In this document: positions 7,902-15,534 of the stretch, in pieces
Numbering within the stretch: the stretch's first letter is position 1
Layout: every line of letters begins with the position of its first letter
From: Rhodospirillales bacterium
GTDB taxonomy: Bacteria > Pseudomonadota > Alphaproteobacteria > Rhodospirillales > UBA2165
Direction of reading: 5' to 3'
Assembly: GCA_022823235.1 (NCBI GenBank)
Contig: JAJDXO010000041.1
Span: 89,795 to 153,794 of the forward strand
Length of the DNA: 64,000 nt
Notes under the pieces: model-generated
The model's database searches: none
What the model was told of the DNA's origin: nothing
What the model saw: only the letters and a program-made list of their open reading frames with translations
Made by a program: the position numbers and the translations under genes

Positions 7902-10900
7902 TCCGGCCTCGCCCCAAAGAAATCCTGAAACCACTGAAACCTTTCCAGCGTCGCACCGTCGACCACGCCTTCCGCCGCCTGTTCCTGGATGCGGACAGCA
8001 CGTCCCGCTTCCTCGTCGCCGACGAGGTGGGCCTGGGAAAGACGCTGGTCGCGCGCGGCATCATCGCCAGAACCATCGATCACCTATGGGAGGACGTCGA
8101 TCGGATCGACATCGTCTACATATGCAGCAATGCGGGCATCGCCCGCGCCAATCTCCCGAAGCTCCAGATCGGGGGCGCCAACGAGCGCTCGTTCGCGCTG
8201 GCGACCCGTCTCACCATGCTGGCAACTGAGCTGGCGCCCGGAGACGACGGGCCGGGCTTCATGGAGAACAAGCTGAACTTCGTCAGCTTCACACCCGGCA
8301 CTTCGTTCGAGATGGGCCATTCGGGCGGCCAACGACGAGAGCGGGAAGTCCTGTTTCATCTCCTAGCACCGCATGTCAAGCGTAGCACGCCCTTGATGAA
8401 CCTCCTGCAAGGTTGGGTGACGAAGACGGATGCCTGGCGCAGAGGGCTCGACGCGGAACTCCCCATCGAGCCCACAATTCGACGAGAATTTGATGAGGAA
8501 TTCGAGAAGCGAGTCGACCTGCACCGCAAACTGCGCGATCTCCTCGATAACTCGTTCCATCGCTACCGGCGCCACTGGCCCGATGAGGCAAGATGTGGGC
8601 GCGACGAGGTGATCGGCGAACTGCGGCGGTTGCTCGCGGCGGTCTGCATCCACGCCCTTGAGCCGGACCTGGTCATTCTGGACGAGTTCCAGCGGTTCAA
8701 ACCCTTAATCGAAACCAGGGAAGACCGTCGCAGTGAGGCCGCCGAGCTCGCCCAATCCCTGTTCCAGACCAAGGCGCATGACGGCCGCCCCGTTCCGACC
8801 CTCCTTCTCTCGGCAACGCCGTACAAGCTCTATACGACAGACGCCGAGATCGAGCAGGAGGACCACTACGAGGACTTCCTGGCCACGACACGGTTCCTGT
8901 TCGGCGTTCAGGAATCCCGTGTGGAGACCCTGGCCAGCGGTCTCGCCCGGTTTGCCAATGCCCTCAAGCGGGCGACACCGGACGACAGAGATTCGCTTCA
9001 AGTGGCCGCCAACGCAAAGACCGGCGTCGAGAACGCGCTTCGATCAGTGATGGCCAGGACCGAGAGGGTTACCGCCAGCGACGAGCGGGACGCCATGTTG
9101 AGGGAGCCCGAAGTCAGGCTGTCGCTCAAGCCGGCTGACGTACGCCAGTATCTCGCCGCAGACGCGCTGTTCGAAGCCGTCGGCGACCGGGACCCGATGC
9201 CGTTCTGGAAGTCGGCACCCTATCTTGTCCATTTCATGCGCGGTTATAAGCTCAACGAGCGCCTTGATGAGATGCTCGAGCTTTCGCCTTCCAAGGTTGC
9301 CGCCGTACTGCGATCGCATCGCAAGTCATTCCTGTCGGCCGAGACCTTGCACCAATGGTTGGAGCTTGATCCCGCGCACCCCAAGATGCGGGAGATGGTG
9401 AGCGATCAACTCGACCGCGGCGTCTGGCGATTACTGTGGGTCCCGCCGACTTTGCCCTACTGGCCGCTCGAAGGTCCTTTCCAAGACAAGACCGGGGTAA
9501 CCAAGACACTGCTGTTCTCCGCCTGGAACGTCGTGCCGGACGTCGTCAGCGCCGTCCTCAGCTACGAGGCCGAACGACGCATGACTGGAGGCCGGATCCG
9601 CACCTACATGGACCCGGCAAGGCAGCAGGTCCCCTTGCTGCGCCTTACCCAGTCCGCGGCACAAATCCGGTCTCGCCACCGTCTTCTGCTGCTTCTACTG
9701 CCATGCCTGCAGTTGGCCGACCGGGCACATCCCCTGAACGCTCCACCAGGGCACGATCGTCGAGAGTGGGTTCACGACTCTGTCGAAACCCTTCTGTCAG
9801 CTCCGGGTCTCCCGGACCCCCAGGACGGCCCCGTCGATGACCGTTGGGAATGGGCGGCGCCGCTGCTTCTCGACCCCGAACTGCGGACCTTCCTGGAGGC
9901 ATGGCGTGACGAAGACATTCCGGCAATCAAAGGCGACGAGTCCCTGCCGAGACCGAATCCCGAACTGTTCGGCGCCTATGTCGACGACCTACTCGATCTA
10001 CCGCTCGACCAACTCGGGCGTCGTCCGCCCGACCTCGCCGATCTCCTGACGGAGGTCGCTCTGGGCGCCCCCGCGATCCTGGCCCTGCGCAGTCTCAATG
10101 TTTCGACTGACCTGCCGGCTGACACCCGTCGTCGGCTGGCCGTCACCATCGCCGATGCGTTCTGGAGCCTGTTCAACCAGCCGGCGGTGATTTCGCTTCT
10201 GCGCCAGCTCTCCGTCGGAAAGAAGGCTGCGCGCGACGACAAGGCTTATTGGCGGCTGGTTCTGGAATATTGCCGCCAGGGGAATCTCCAGGCCGTGCTC
10301 GACGAGCAGTGGCACCTGCTGTGGGAGCAGCATGCCTGGTCCGAGTCCGCTGACGCTGCCGAGGTGGCGACGGAATGCGTCAAGACGCTTGTAAACGTGG
10401 TGCAACCCGTGAGGTCGCGGGTTCACGGCCGTTTTCTCGAAACCCGCGACACCGATCAGGTCGACCCGGAACAAATCCGCATCCGCACCGTGTTTGCCCT
10501 TCGCTTCGGCCATCTGCGCGCGGAAAACGACGAGAACATCAGCGAGGATATGGTTCGAGCCGCGTTCAACAGCCCGTTCCGGCCCTTGGTGCTCACCAGC
10601 ACCTCGATCGGGCAGGAGGGGCTGGATTTTCATCCCTGGTGCCACCGCTTGGTGCACTGGAACCTGCCAGGTAATCCGGTCGACCTCGAACAGCGTGAGG
10701 GTCGTGTCCACCGCTACAAGGGCCATGCCGTCCGGCGCAACGTCGCCGCCGTGCATGGCGAAGCCGCGCTCGCATCGTGGCAGCCGGGCAACGACCTCTG
10801 GGCACTGATATTCCAAGCCGCAGATCGGGCTGCACGCAAGGCCGGGGATTCCGATCTGGTTCCCTACTGGATCGCTTCCGGAAATTACCGAGTGGAGCGC

Positions 10901-11110
10901 CATGTGCCGCTGCTGCCTTATGCGAGGGAGGTCGAAGCCTTCCGACGCCTAAAACGGCAGCTTGCCGCTTATCGCGTCGTCTTCGGCCAGCCGCGACAGC
11001 AGGAACTGGTTGCTCTGCTCGAACGGGCTGATTTTTCGGACGTTCAACTCAGAGAGTTGATAATCGATCTATCTCCGCCAGACGCAGCAGATGGGCGTCC
11101 AGTTCAATGA
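7898..11110 (+). CDS. SF2 (SNF2-like) helicase of the DUF6361-PLD operon
   Basis: A 1070-residue ATP-dependent helicase or translocase. Motif I is ADEVGLGKT (K48), motif II is LDEFQ (262-265, a DEFQ variant of the Walker B box), motif III is LLSATP (about 303-308), and motifs V-VI lie at about 897-941 (IGQEGLDFHPW then QREGRVHR). The long stretch between motif III and V (about 600 residues) is an unassigned insertion likely to contact partners or DNA. Its first four bases overlap the PLD stop. The stop TGA overlaps an ATG (ATGA) of a fourth reading frame that soon loses sense, so the operon was probably once longer. Related helicases drive several known bacterial immune systems. Confidence 0.88.
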   Translation: MIRPRPKEILKPLKPFQRRTVDHAFRRLFLDADSTSRFLVADEVGLGKTLVARGIIARTIDHLWEDVDRIDIVYICSNAGIARANLPKLQIGGANERSFALATRLTMLATELAPGDDGPGFMENKLNFVSFTPGTSFEMGHSGGQRREREVLFHLLAPHVKRSTPLMNLLQGWVTKTDAWRRGLDAELPIEPTIRREFDEEFEKRVDLHRKLRDLLDNSFHRYRRHWPDEARCGRDEVIGELRRLLAAVCIHALEPDLVILDEFQRFKPLIETREDRRSEAAELAQSLFQTKAHDGRPVPTLLLSATPYKLYTTDAEIEQEDHYEDFLATTRFLFGVQESRVETLASGLARFANALKRATPDDRDSLQVAANAKTGVENALRSVMARTERVTASDERDAMLREPEVRLSLKPADVRQYLAADALFEAVGDRDPMPFWKSAPYLVHFMRGYKLNERLDEMLELSPSKVAAVLRSHRKSFLSAETLHQWLELDPAHPKMREMVSDQLDRGVWRLLWVPPTLPYWPLEGPFQDKTGVTKTLLFSAWNVVPDVVSAVLSYEAERRMTGGRIRTYMDPARQQVPLLRLTQSAAQIRSRHRLLLLLLPCLQLADRAHPLNAPPGHDRREWVHDSVETLLSAPGLPDPQDGPVDDRWEWAAPLLLDPELRTFLEAWRDEDIPAIKGDESLPRPNPELFGAYVDDLLDLPLDQLGRRPPDLADLLTEVALGAPAILALRSLNVSTDLPADTRRRLAVTIADAFWSLFNQPAVISLLRQLSVGKKAARDDKAYWRLVLEYCRQGNLQAVLDEQWHLLWEQHAWSESADAAEVATECVKTLVNVVQPVRSRVHGRFLETRDTDQVDPEQIRIRTVFALRFGHLRAENDENISEDMVRAAFNSPFRPLVLTSTSIGQEGLDFHPWCHRLVHWNLPGNPVDLEQREGRVHRYKGHAVRRNVAAVHGEAALASWQPGNDLWALIFQAADRAARKAGDSDLVPYWIASGNYRVERHVPLLPYAREVEAFRRLKRQLAAYRVVFGQPRQQELVALLERADFSDVQLRELIIDLSPPDAADGRPVQ

Positions 11111-11181
11111 TAACCACAATTCGTGATGGGCATCGCTTCTATGTTGACTGTTTCGCGGAGGCCAAGAGAGATGCGGGACCC
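11107..11181 (+). pseudogene. 5' remnant of a fourth gene in the DUF6361-PLD-helicase operon
   Basis: An ATG overlapping the helicase stop (ATGA) begins a frame starting MITTIRDGHRFYVDC and continuing for about 25 sensible residues. The same overlap style joins the three upstream genes, which supports a real start. After about 11181 the frame runs antisense through a Calx-beta-like fragment, so the original gene appears cut by a rearrangement. I do not recognise the 25 residues. Confidence 0.5.
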
Positions 11182-11477
11182 ACCGTCACCGCCGCATGGC
11201 GCGCCCGGTCGGGCGTCTCCGAGAACTCAAATGCCGCCCCCGGCCCCTCTTCGACCGACGCCGGGCTCGGCACCGTAAGCGCGAGCGGAGGACAGAGCGC
11301 GCGCTCGTCCGCCATGCACACCGACTCCGATGCGCCGCACGCTGGCAAATTGGCCGGCGCGAGCGTTACCGCCGCGTTCCCGTTGGGCGCCAGCGTCAGC
11401 TCGAAGCGCGGGTTCAACCCGGCCGCCGCCGAAACAAACGCGTTGTAGCTCGGAGGATTTTCTACTTCGACATCCCG
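11139..11477 (-). pseudogene. Fragment of a Calx-beta-type surface/adhesion protein
   Basis: The minus strand is open for about 113 codons without an adequate start and reads like part of a repeat-rich alphaproteobacterial exoprotein. PRFELTLAPNGNAAVTL, then a C-x7-C pair around CGASESVCMADERAL, then PASVEEGPGAAFEFS and RARHAAVTV resemble the Calx-beta domain pattern (VxEGxGAxFxVxLxxA...VTVxY). Homology ends at AVTV (about 11182), after which the frame reads antisense to the helicase operon's lost fourth gene. No signal peptide or start belongs to it. It is best seen as debris from a recombination event. Confidence 0.45.
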
Positions 11478-11495
11478 TCACTATGAAGGTTCCCC

Positions 11496-12893
11496 CTATC
11501 CGCCACCGACTCCTTCCGGCGCGTTCAGCTTTGGGAGAAAGATAGGGCGGGGATGCTGAAACTCGTTCCATGCTTCGACGAAGAACGGGATCAGCTCCTT
11601 ATAGGCGTGTCTGAAGTAGGCGTCGTTTCTCAAGACGTAGTTTTCATGGAATTGCAATTCTGGGCCGGGTTCCGGCTCCAGTGAAACACCTCGGATCGTG
11701 GAAACAATGTTGGGGATGGCGGCACCTCCGACGCGGTGGTGGCTCCGCACGCCCGGCCGGGGAGGCGGCAGGTAGGTCTGAAATCCCTGTATGCCCGTGA
11801 AGCCCGCAATCACGGTTACGGGAGATGTAACGTCGAGTTGTTCCTTCGCGAATCGGAGGTACTTGCTCAATGCGAGCGCAAAGGCATCCTCGAAGAATCG
11901 GACTACATGGTGCGGGGATCGCAAATCGGGGAAATCCAAGTGCTTAAGCTCTTCAGCCTCGAAGTCGACGCGCCGGGATTGAAGCCAGTAATTGTCTATT
12001 CCCCAGATTTCGCCCTCCCTGGTCACTTGGACAATATAGTCGGCGGCAATTCGATCAGGGTCGCCGGACTCGATCACAACAGCTCCCCATTCGTTGCCCA
12101 TGCGCCGGCGCCGACTTTGCCCCGGGCTCCAGAAGGGCGTCAGCGGCATGTTGTCGAGCATTTCAAGAATCTGAAGAGGGTCGAAGGGCCCTCCCAGCCC
12201 GGCGGGAACAACCCTCAGGAAGGCTCGCGGCCCGTCATTCCATACGACCGGCGTGGGTTCCGGGTGGTCCCTGGCCGGAGGCAGTACTCCCAGGACATCG
12301 CCCTCCTTGAGAAAATTCGATACACCGGAGCCTGATTGCGGCGAAGCGAGGGAGGAACCGTCCTCCCGCGAGACCTCAAGCGCGGTCCGGATTGCGTCTT
12401 CGAAATATCTGGTAAGATTGCGTTTGACGGAGTTCCGTTCGTCCGCCTCCACATCCTCGCCCAGGTTGAAACAATGCGGCCAACGGGTATGGCGGATGTT
12501 GAAGGGCAGCGTCGTCTCCGTGGGCGGCCCATAGGCCTCATTCATGACCGCCACGATTCTCTCGTGACCGAGCTTTGCAAGCGCCCAGCCGTACTCGATC
12601 AGAACGTTTGCGTTCGGGATCGGTCGGTTCCCCTCGGTCAGGCCGCAGAACGTCAGATCGGGAACGAACACCGAGCATTCCTCGATCTTCCTGAAGATGG
12701 TGTCGGCAACAGGCGGGCTGCCGGGGATGCCTTTGGTGTCCTTGTCGAGTTCCAGGTCTCGCAACGGCGCGTAAATCTCGTTCTTCTCTTCGCCGTGATT
12801 TCGTATCGCCTGCGCCAGGGCATCCTCAATGAAACCCCGATTGGTCTTGTTCGGGCGATCGCTCTGCCAGGAATAAAAGATCTTGTCGGGCAT
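11496..12893 (-). CDS. TIR-like domain protein with large C-terminal domain
   Basis: A 465-residue cytoplasmic protein. The first 150 residues match the divergent TIR-like nucleotide-binding class: FYSWQSDRPNKTNRGFIEDAL at residues 6-25, then PNANVLIEYGWALAKLG with E100 where TIR NADases keep their catalytic glutamate. Residues 190-465 form a second, unrecognised domain, possibly the sensor. By family knowledge such proteins deplete NAD+ or bind nucleotides in abortive defence. AGGAGAG six bases before the ATG supports the start. It stands alone on the minus strand between the broken end of the DUF6361 operon and the AbiE-like pair, so it may be a single-gene system. The TIR assignment is by motif only. 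Confidence 0.65.
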   Translation of the reverse strand: MPDKIFYSWQSDRPNKTNRGFIEDALAQAIRNHGEEKNEIYAPLRDLELDKDTKGIPGSPPVADTIFRKIEECSVFVPDLTFCGLTEGNRPIPNANVLIEYGWALAKLGHERIVAVMNEAYGPPTETTLPFNIRHTRWPHCFNLGEDVEADERNSVKRNLTRYFEDAIRTALEVSREDGSSLASPQSGSGVSNFLKEGDVLGVLPPARDHPEPTPVVWNDGPRAFLRVVPAGLGGPFDPLQILEMLDNMPLTPFWSPGQSRRRRMGNEWGAVVIESGDPDRIAADYIVQVTREGEIWGIDNYWLQSRRVDFEAEELKHLDFPDLRSPHHVVRFFEDAFALALSKYLRFAKEQLDVTSPVTVIAGFTGIQGFQTYLPPPRPGVRSHHRVGGAAIPNIVSTIRGVSLEPEPGPELQFHENYVLRNDAYFRHAYKELIPFFVEAWNEFQHPRPIFLPKLNAPEGVGGG

Positions 12894-13125
12894 GTTCTCT
12901 CCTGGATTCCGTCAGTTGCTGCTACGATGCGGCAAGTACGGCAAGTTTGGAGTCGATACCAGGTCCGGCACTCACTAACCCGATTGCTCAGCCCGGTTCA
13001 GCCTGTCTGCCGGCCCTTCAATGTTATCGGTGAACAACGCCTATAGCGCCATGGCGTCTCACCGCACGCCGCCCAGCTCCGCAATCGCCAGATTCAGATA
13101 TCTGTTGATCCCGACAAAATCACCT

Positions 13126-14040
13126 TCACCGCCAAGCCGCCTCCGAAGTGATCCGACCCAGAAGTTGCTCCATCACGCTGTTGACCTCCCGCTGCCTCAG
13201 CACCCGCGCTTCGCGCTGATTGGCCTCATCACCCGCGCCCAGTTCGAACAGGGCCACTGCTACCGGACCGTCCCTCCGGTACCCCTCGACTTCGTCGTCC
13301 CCGGCGAACCGATTGCGAAGAATCGACAGGCAGTCCCGGATCACCTCGCCATGTTCACCCTCCAAGGCCTTGTGGAACATCTGCGCAGCACCGTCCAGGC
13401 CTTCTTCAGCGTGTTCAATGCAATAGACCAGGTCATGGGCGTCTTTCCGCTCGAAGCGCTGATCAAAGGCCAAAGCCTTCAGGCAAGTGAAGCTCACCAA
13501 GTCGGCGTGCCTCACCACTTCAACGGCGTTTCCCGCGCCGCCAAGGAGCTCTGCCCGAATCTCCGCGACCTGATGCATTTCAAAGACGATGGACGAATGC
13601 GGGATGTTGAGCGCGGAAATATTCCCTTCCGTGGGTAGAGGCTCAACCCTGCCACCAGCGATCTCTGGCGCGTCGGCGAGCAGTTCGACCACCATCAGCG
13701 CGCCGTTTTCGGTGCGAGTCTGCCACCGCCATGAGAGCCTCTGGCCTCTTTCGTTCGTCGACCGCTCGAACCTCATCGCTCGCAGGTTCTCCTCGAGCGT
13801 GTGATAGCCCGCGGTGTCGGCCAGGAGCTGCAAGTCGATGACGATGTCCACATCGAGGGTGCCGGCGTGAGCCGGCACTTCCGGTGGCCGAGCCGCCACA
13901 AGGTATCTGGGCGTCAGTCCGCCTACCAGAAACACGGACTCCTTCCACGGACCCAGTCCCCGCAGCAAGGTTACGAGGACACGCTCGCATTCGACCGTGT
14001 ACCGATCGCTGTAGCCGTCGAACGTCGCGGGCTTCACCAT
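13126..14040 (-). CDS. AbiEii-like nucleotidyltransferase (toxin of type IV toxin-antitoxin pair)
   Basis: A 304-residue member of the polymerase-beta-like nucleotidyltransferase fold. FLVGGLTPRYL (about 37-47) supplies the GG motif and TLDVDIVID (about 60-69) the D-x-D metal site. AbiEii toxins transfer nucleotides to RNA and arrest growth during phage infection. The gene follows an AbiEi-like gene in the same operon; stop and start share one base (TGATG). The C-terminal half contains acidic, helical sequence. The order antitoxin-then-toxin and the coupling are as in known AbiE loci. No separate ribosome site is evident, consistent with translational coupling. Confidence 0.75.
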   Translation of the reverse strand: MVKPATFDGYSDRYTVECERVLVTLLRGLGPWKESVFLVGGLTPRYLVAARPPEVPAHAGTLDVDIVIDLQLLADTAGYHTLEENLRAMRFERSTNERGQRLSWRWQTRTENGALMVVELLADAPEIAGGRVEPLPTEGNISALNIPHSSIVFEMHQVAEIRAELLGGAGNAVEVVRHADLVSFTCLKALAFDQRFERKDAHDLVYCIEHAEEGLDGAAQMFHKALEGEHGEVIRDCLSILRNRFAGDDEVEGYRRDGPVAVALFELGAGDEANQREARVLRQREVNSVMEQLLGRITSEAAWR

Positions 14041-15140
14041 CAGAAGCCGATCCTTTCGCTCCGCAGGTGCTCGGCCATTTCCCTGGAGCGGCCCTCGCTT
14101 CGCATCAGGTCAAGGTAGACCTGCACGGTACTTGCCAGCCAGACCCCGTTCACGGACTCGCGAAACAGCAACTCGCCCGGTGACTTGACCTCGATGACCG
14201 CAAGGTTCGCGCCTTGGTCAACAACTCGAGCATCCAGTGCACCGAGAGTCCGATCCGCTGCCGGGCTGGCCAGTAACCGACAACGCACCTGGGAAACAGT
14301 CGACAGAAACGGCGCGTACCATTGGCCTGCCGCTTCGTGAGTGATCGCGTACTCAGCCTTGCTCTCTGCGCAGGCCTCGGCGAACTGCTCCACTAGCCCT
14401 TCCGCGCGCGCCGACGGCACGAAGTAGCGCCGCATGGACACCGGTCGCATCATCGCCAACTGATTCACCCATGCATCCAGCAAAGCGCTAGGCTGTTGAA
14501 GATGGCGTTCCTTTCCCGGCCCCTGTCCACGCGACACCACCCATTCGAATTTCTCCAGTTCCGTCAGCACCTGCGAGGCGGTCGCGGGCGATACCCGGGC
14601 CTGGTTGGCGATCTCCTTCACCCCGAACCAGTCTCGATTCCGCATCAGGACAGCATGCAGCACTTGCGCACGACGACTCGAAAACATGGAACGGATGGAC
14701 CGCGACAGGCTTTTCGGGGTCGGTTTGTCCACATACACATAGATGTTTCCGGCGGGAAGAAACAGGCTGCCGCCGCTATCGTAGTAGCCAACCCGCTCCT
14801 CCCTCAGGAACTCCTTGGCTCCAGGTGAAATCGATTGGGCGATCAGGAAGGGCACCGCCTCCCGTGCTTCCGCATCCTCAAACCATTTACGTACAAGTTC
14901 CTGTAGCTGCCAAAGCAACTGCCGCACGTCACGGGGATATACCTCTTTTTTAACTTGGATAAGCAAGGTGGCCGCCTTCCCTCCCACCCGGAGGTCCACC
15001 TGTGCGTCATGTTCTTGATCGGGGCCGCCTAGGCGTTCAATCTCACACAACTCCGCCTGCACCTCGGGCAGCTCCCGTAGGACCTCCAGGAACCCATCAA
15101 CCAGCCGTTCTTCCATTACGTCCGAACTGATCATCAGCAT
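14040..15140 (-). CDS. AbiEi-like antitoxin/repressor with winged helix
   Basis: A 366-residue partner of the nucleotidyltransferase. Residues 1-120 have the alternating beta-alpha character of a restriction-endonuclease-like fold (E-x-D then LLIQVKKE), residues 150-210 are a winged helix (VKEIANQARVSPATASQVL), and the C-terminal part (YAITHEAAGQWYAPF) matches AbiEi C-terminal domains that neutralise the toxin. AbiEi proteins repress their own operon by binding inverted repeats; a perfect 7-bp inverted repeat lies eleven bases before the ATG, supporting autoregulation. An alternative in-frame ATG six bases on is equally possible. Confidence 0.72.
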   Translation of the reverse strand: MLMISSDVMEERLVDGFLEVLRELPEVQAELCEIERLGGPDQEHDAQVDLRVGGKAATLLIQVKKEVYPRDVRQLLWQLQELVRKWFEDAEAREAVPFLIAQSISPGAKEFLREERVGYYDSGGSLFLPAGNIYVYVDKPTPKSLSRSIRSMFSSRRAQVLHAVLMRNRDWFGVKEIANQARVSPATASQVLTELEKFEWVVSRGQGPGKERHLQQPSALLDAWVNQLAMMRPVSMRRYFVPSARAEGLVEQFAEACAESKAEYAITHEAAGQWYAPFLSTVSQVRCRLLASPAADRTLGALDARVVDQGANLAVIEVKSPGELLFRESVNGVWLASTVQVYLDLMRSEGRSREMAEHLRSERIGF

Positions 15141-15150
15141 ACTCGCCCAT

Positions 15151-15166
15151 TTTACTGAACAGTAAA
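15151..15166. promoter_or_regulatory. Palindromic operator of the AbiE-like operon
   Basis: TTTACTG-AA-CAGTAAA is a perfect 7-bp inverted repeat between the predicted -10 box and the AbiEi-like start codon. Its position over the transcription start region suits repression by the winged-helix AbiEi-like protein. Confidence 0.6.
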
Positions 15167-15173
15167 TTTACCC

Positions 15174-15202
15174 ACATTAGAAAATATTCAAGAAATTATC
15201 AA
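15174..15202 (-). promoter_or_regulatory. Sigma-70-type promoter of the AbiE-like operon
   Basis: On the minus strand TTGATA, exactly 17 bases, then TAATGT: five and four consensus matches with ideal spacing, in a locally AT-rich stretch. It overlaps the last codon of the preceding DUF6615-like gene and lies directly before the palindrome. Confidence 0.55.
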
Positions 15203-15534
15203 TATTTACTGCGCAGCGAACAATGCAGACGAAACCCCAACGTCGCGTAGTCCGCCGTCCGGCGAAGGCGTTTCACCTGCACCCGCATCCTAAGCGTCCG
15301 CCTCAAGCCGACGATGTGCCATTCCCAGTCCGCGCCGTTCGTCGCCTCGAATTGCTTCGGGAAGGTGCGGACACGGACGTGCTCCGGATGCCACCGCCTG
15401 ATCTCCAGAAGATTGGTCTCGGTGATGGTCTCCTCCCCGTAGCTAACCCAGACTTCGTCGCGGTGCGAGAACCCGAGATTGCGCGACGTCGCATCGCCTA
15501 GGTCGAGGAAGGTGCGTGTGAGGTCAGGCGTCAA
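15199..15534 (-). CDS. DUF6615-like protein, probably C-terminally truncated
   Basis: A 111-residue protein with the DUF6615 hallmarks TETNLLEIRRWHP, NGADWEWHIVG and the following RVQVKRL. Family members are, as far as I recall, nearly twice as long, and here the frame ends soon after the QVKRL block, inside the promoter of the AbiE-like operon, so truncation is likely. The start is TTG at 15534, overlapping the upstream stop as TTGA, which makes it the third coupled gene of the NYN-HEPN operon. The E...K pattern (ADWEW...QVKR) resembles a restriction-endonuclease-fold core, but this is only suggestive. Confidence 0.6.
   Translation of the reverse strand: MTPDLTRTFLDLGDATSRNLGFSHRDEVWVSYGEETITETNLLEIRRWHPEHVRVRTFPKQFEATNGADWEWHIVGLRRTLRMRVQVKRLRRTADYATLGFRLHCSLRSKY

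Noticed and set aside
6165..8083. Long open frames (about 500-570 codons) on the minus strand opposite the PLD gene
   Set aside because: They mirror the high-GC codon bias of the plus-strand PLD gene, whose HKD motifs and coupled starts are convincing. The antisense products match no family and lack ribosome sites.
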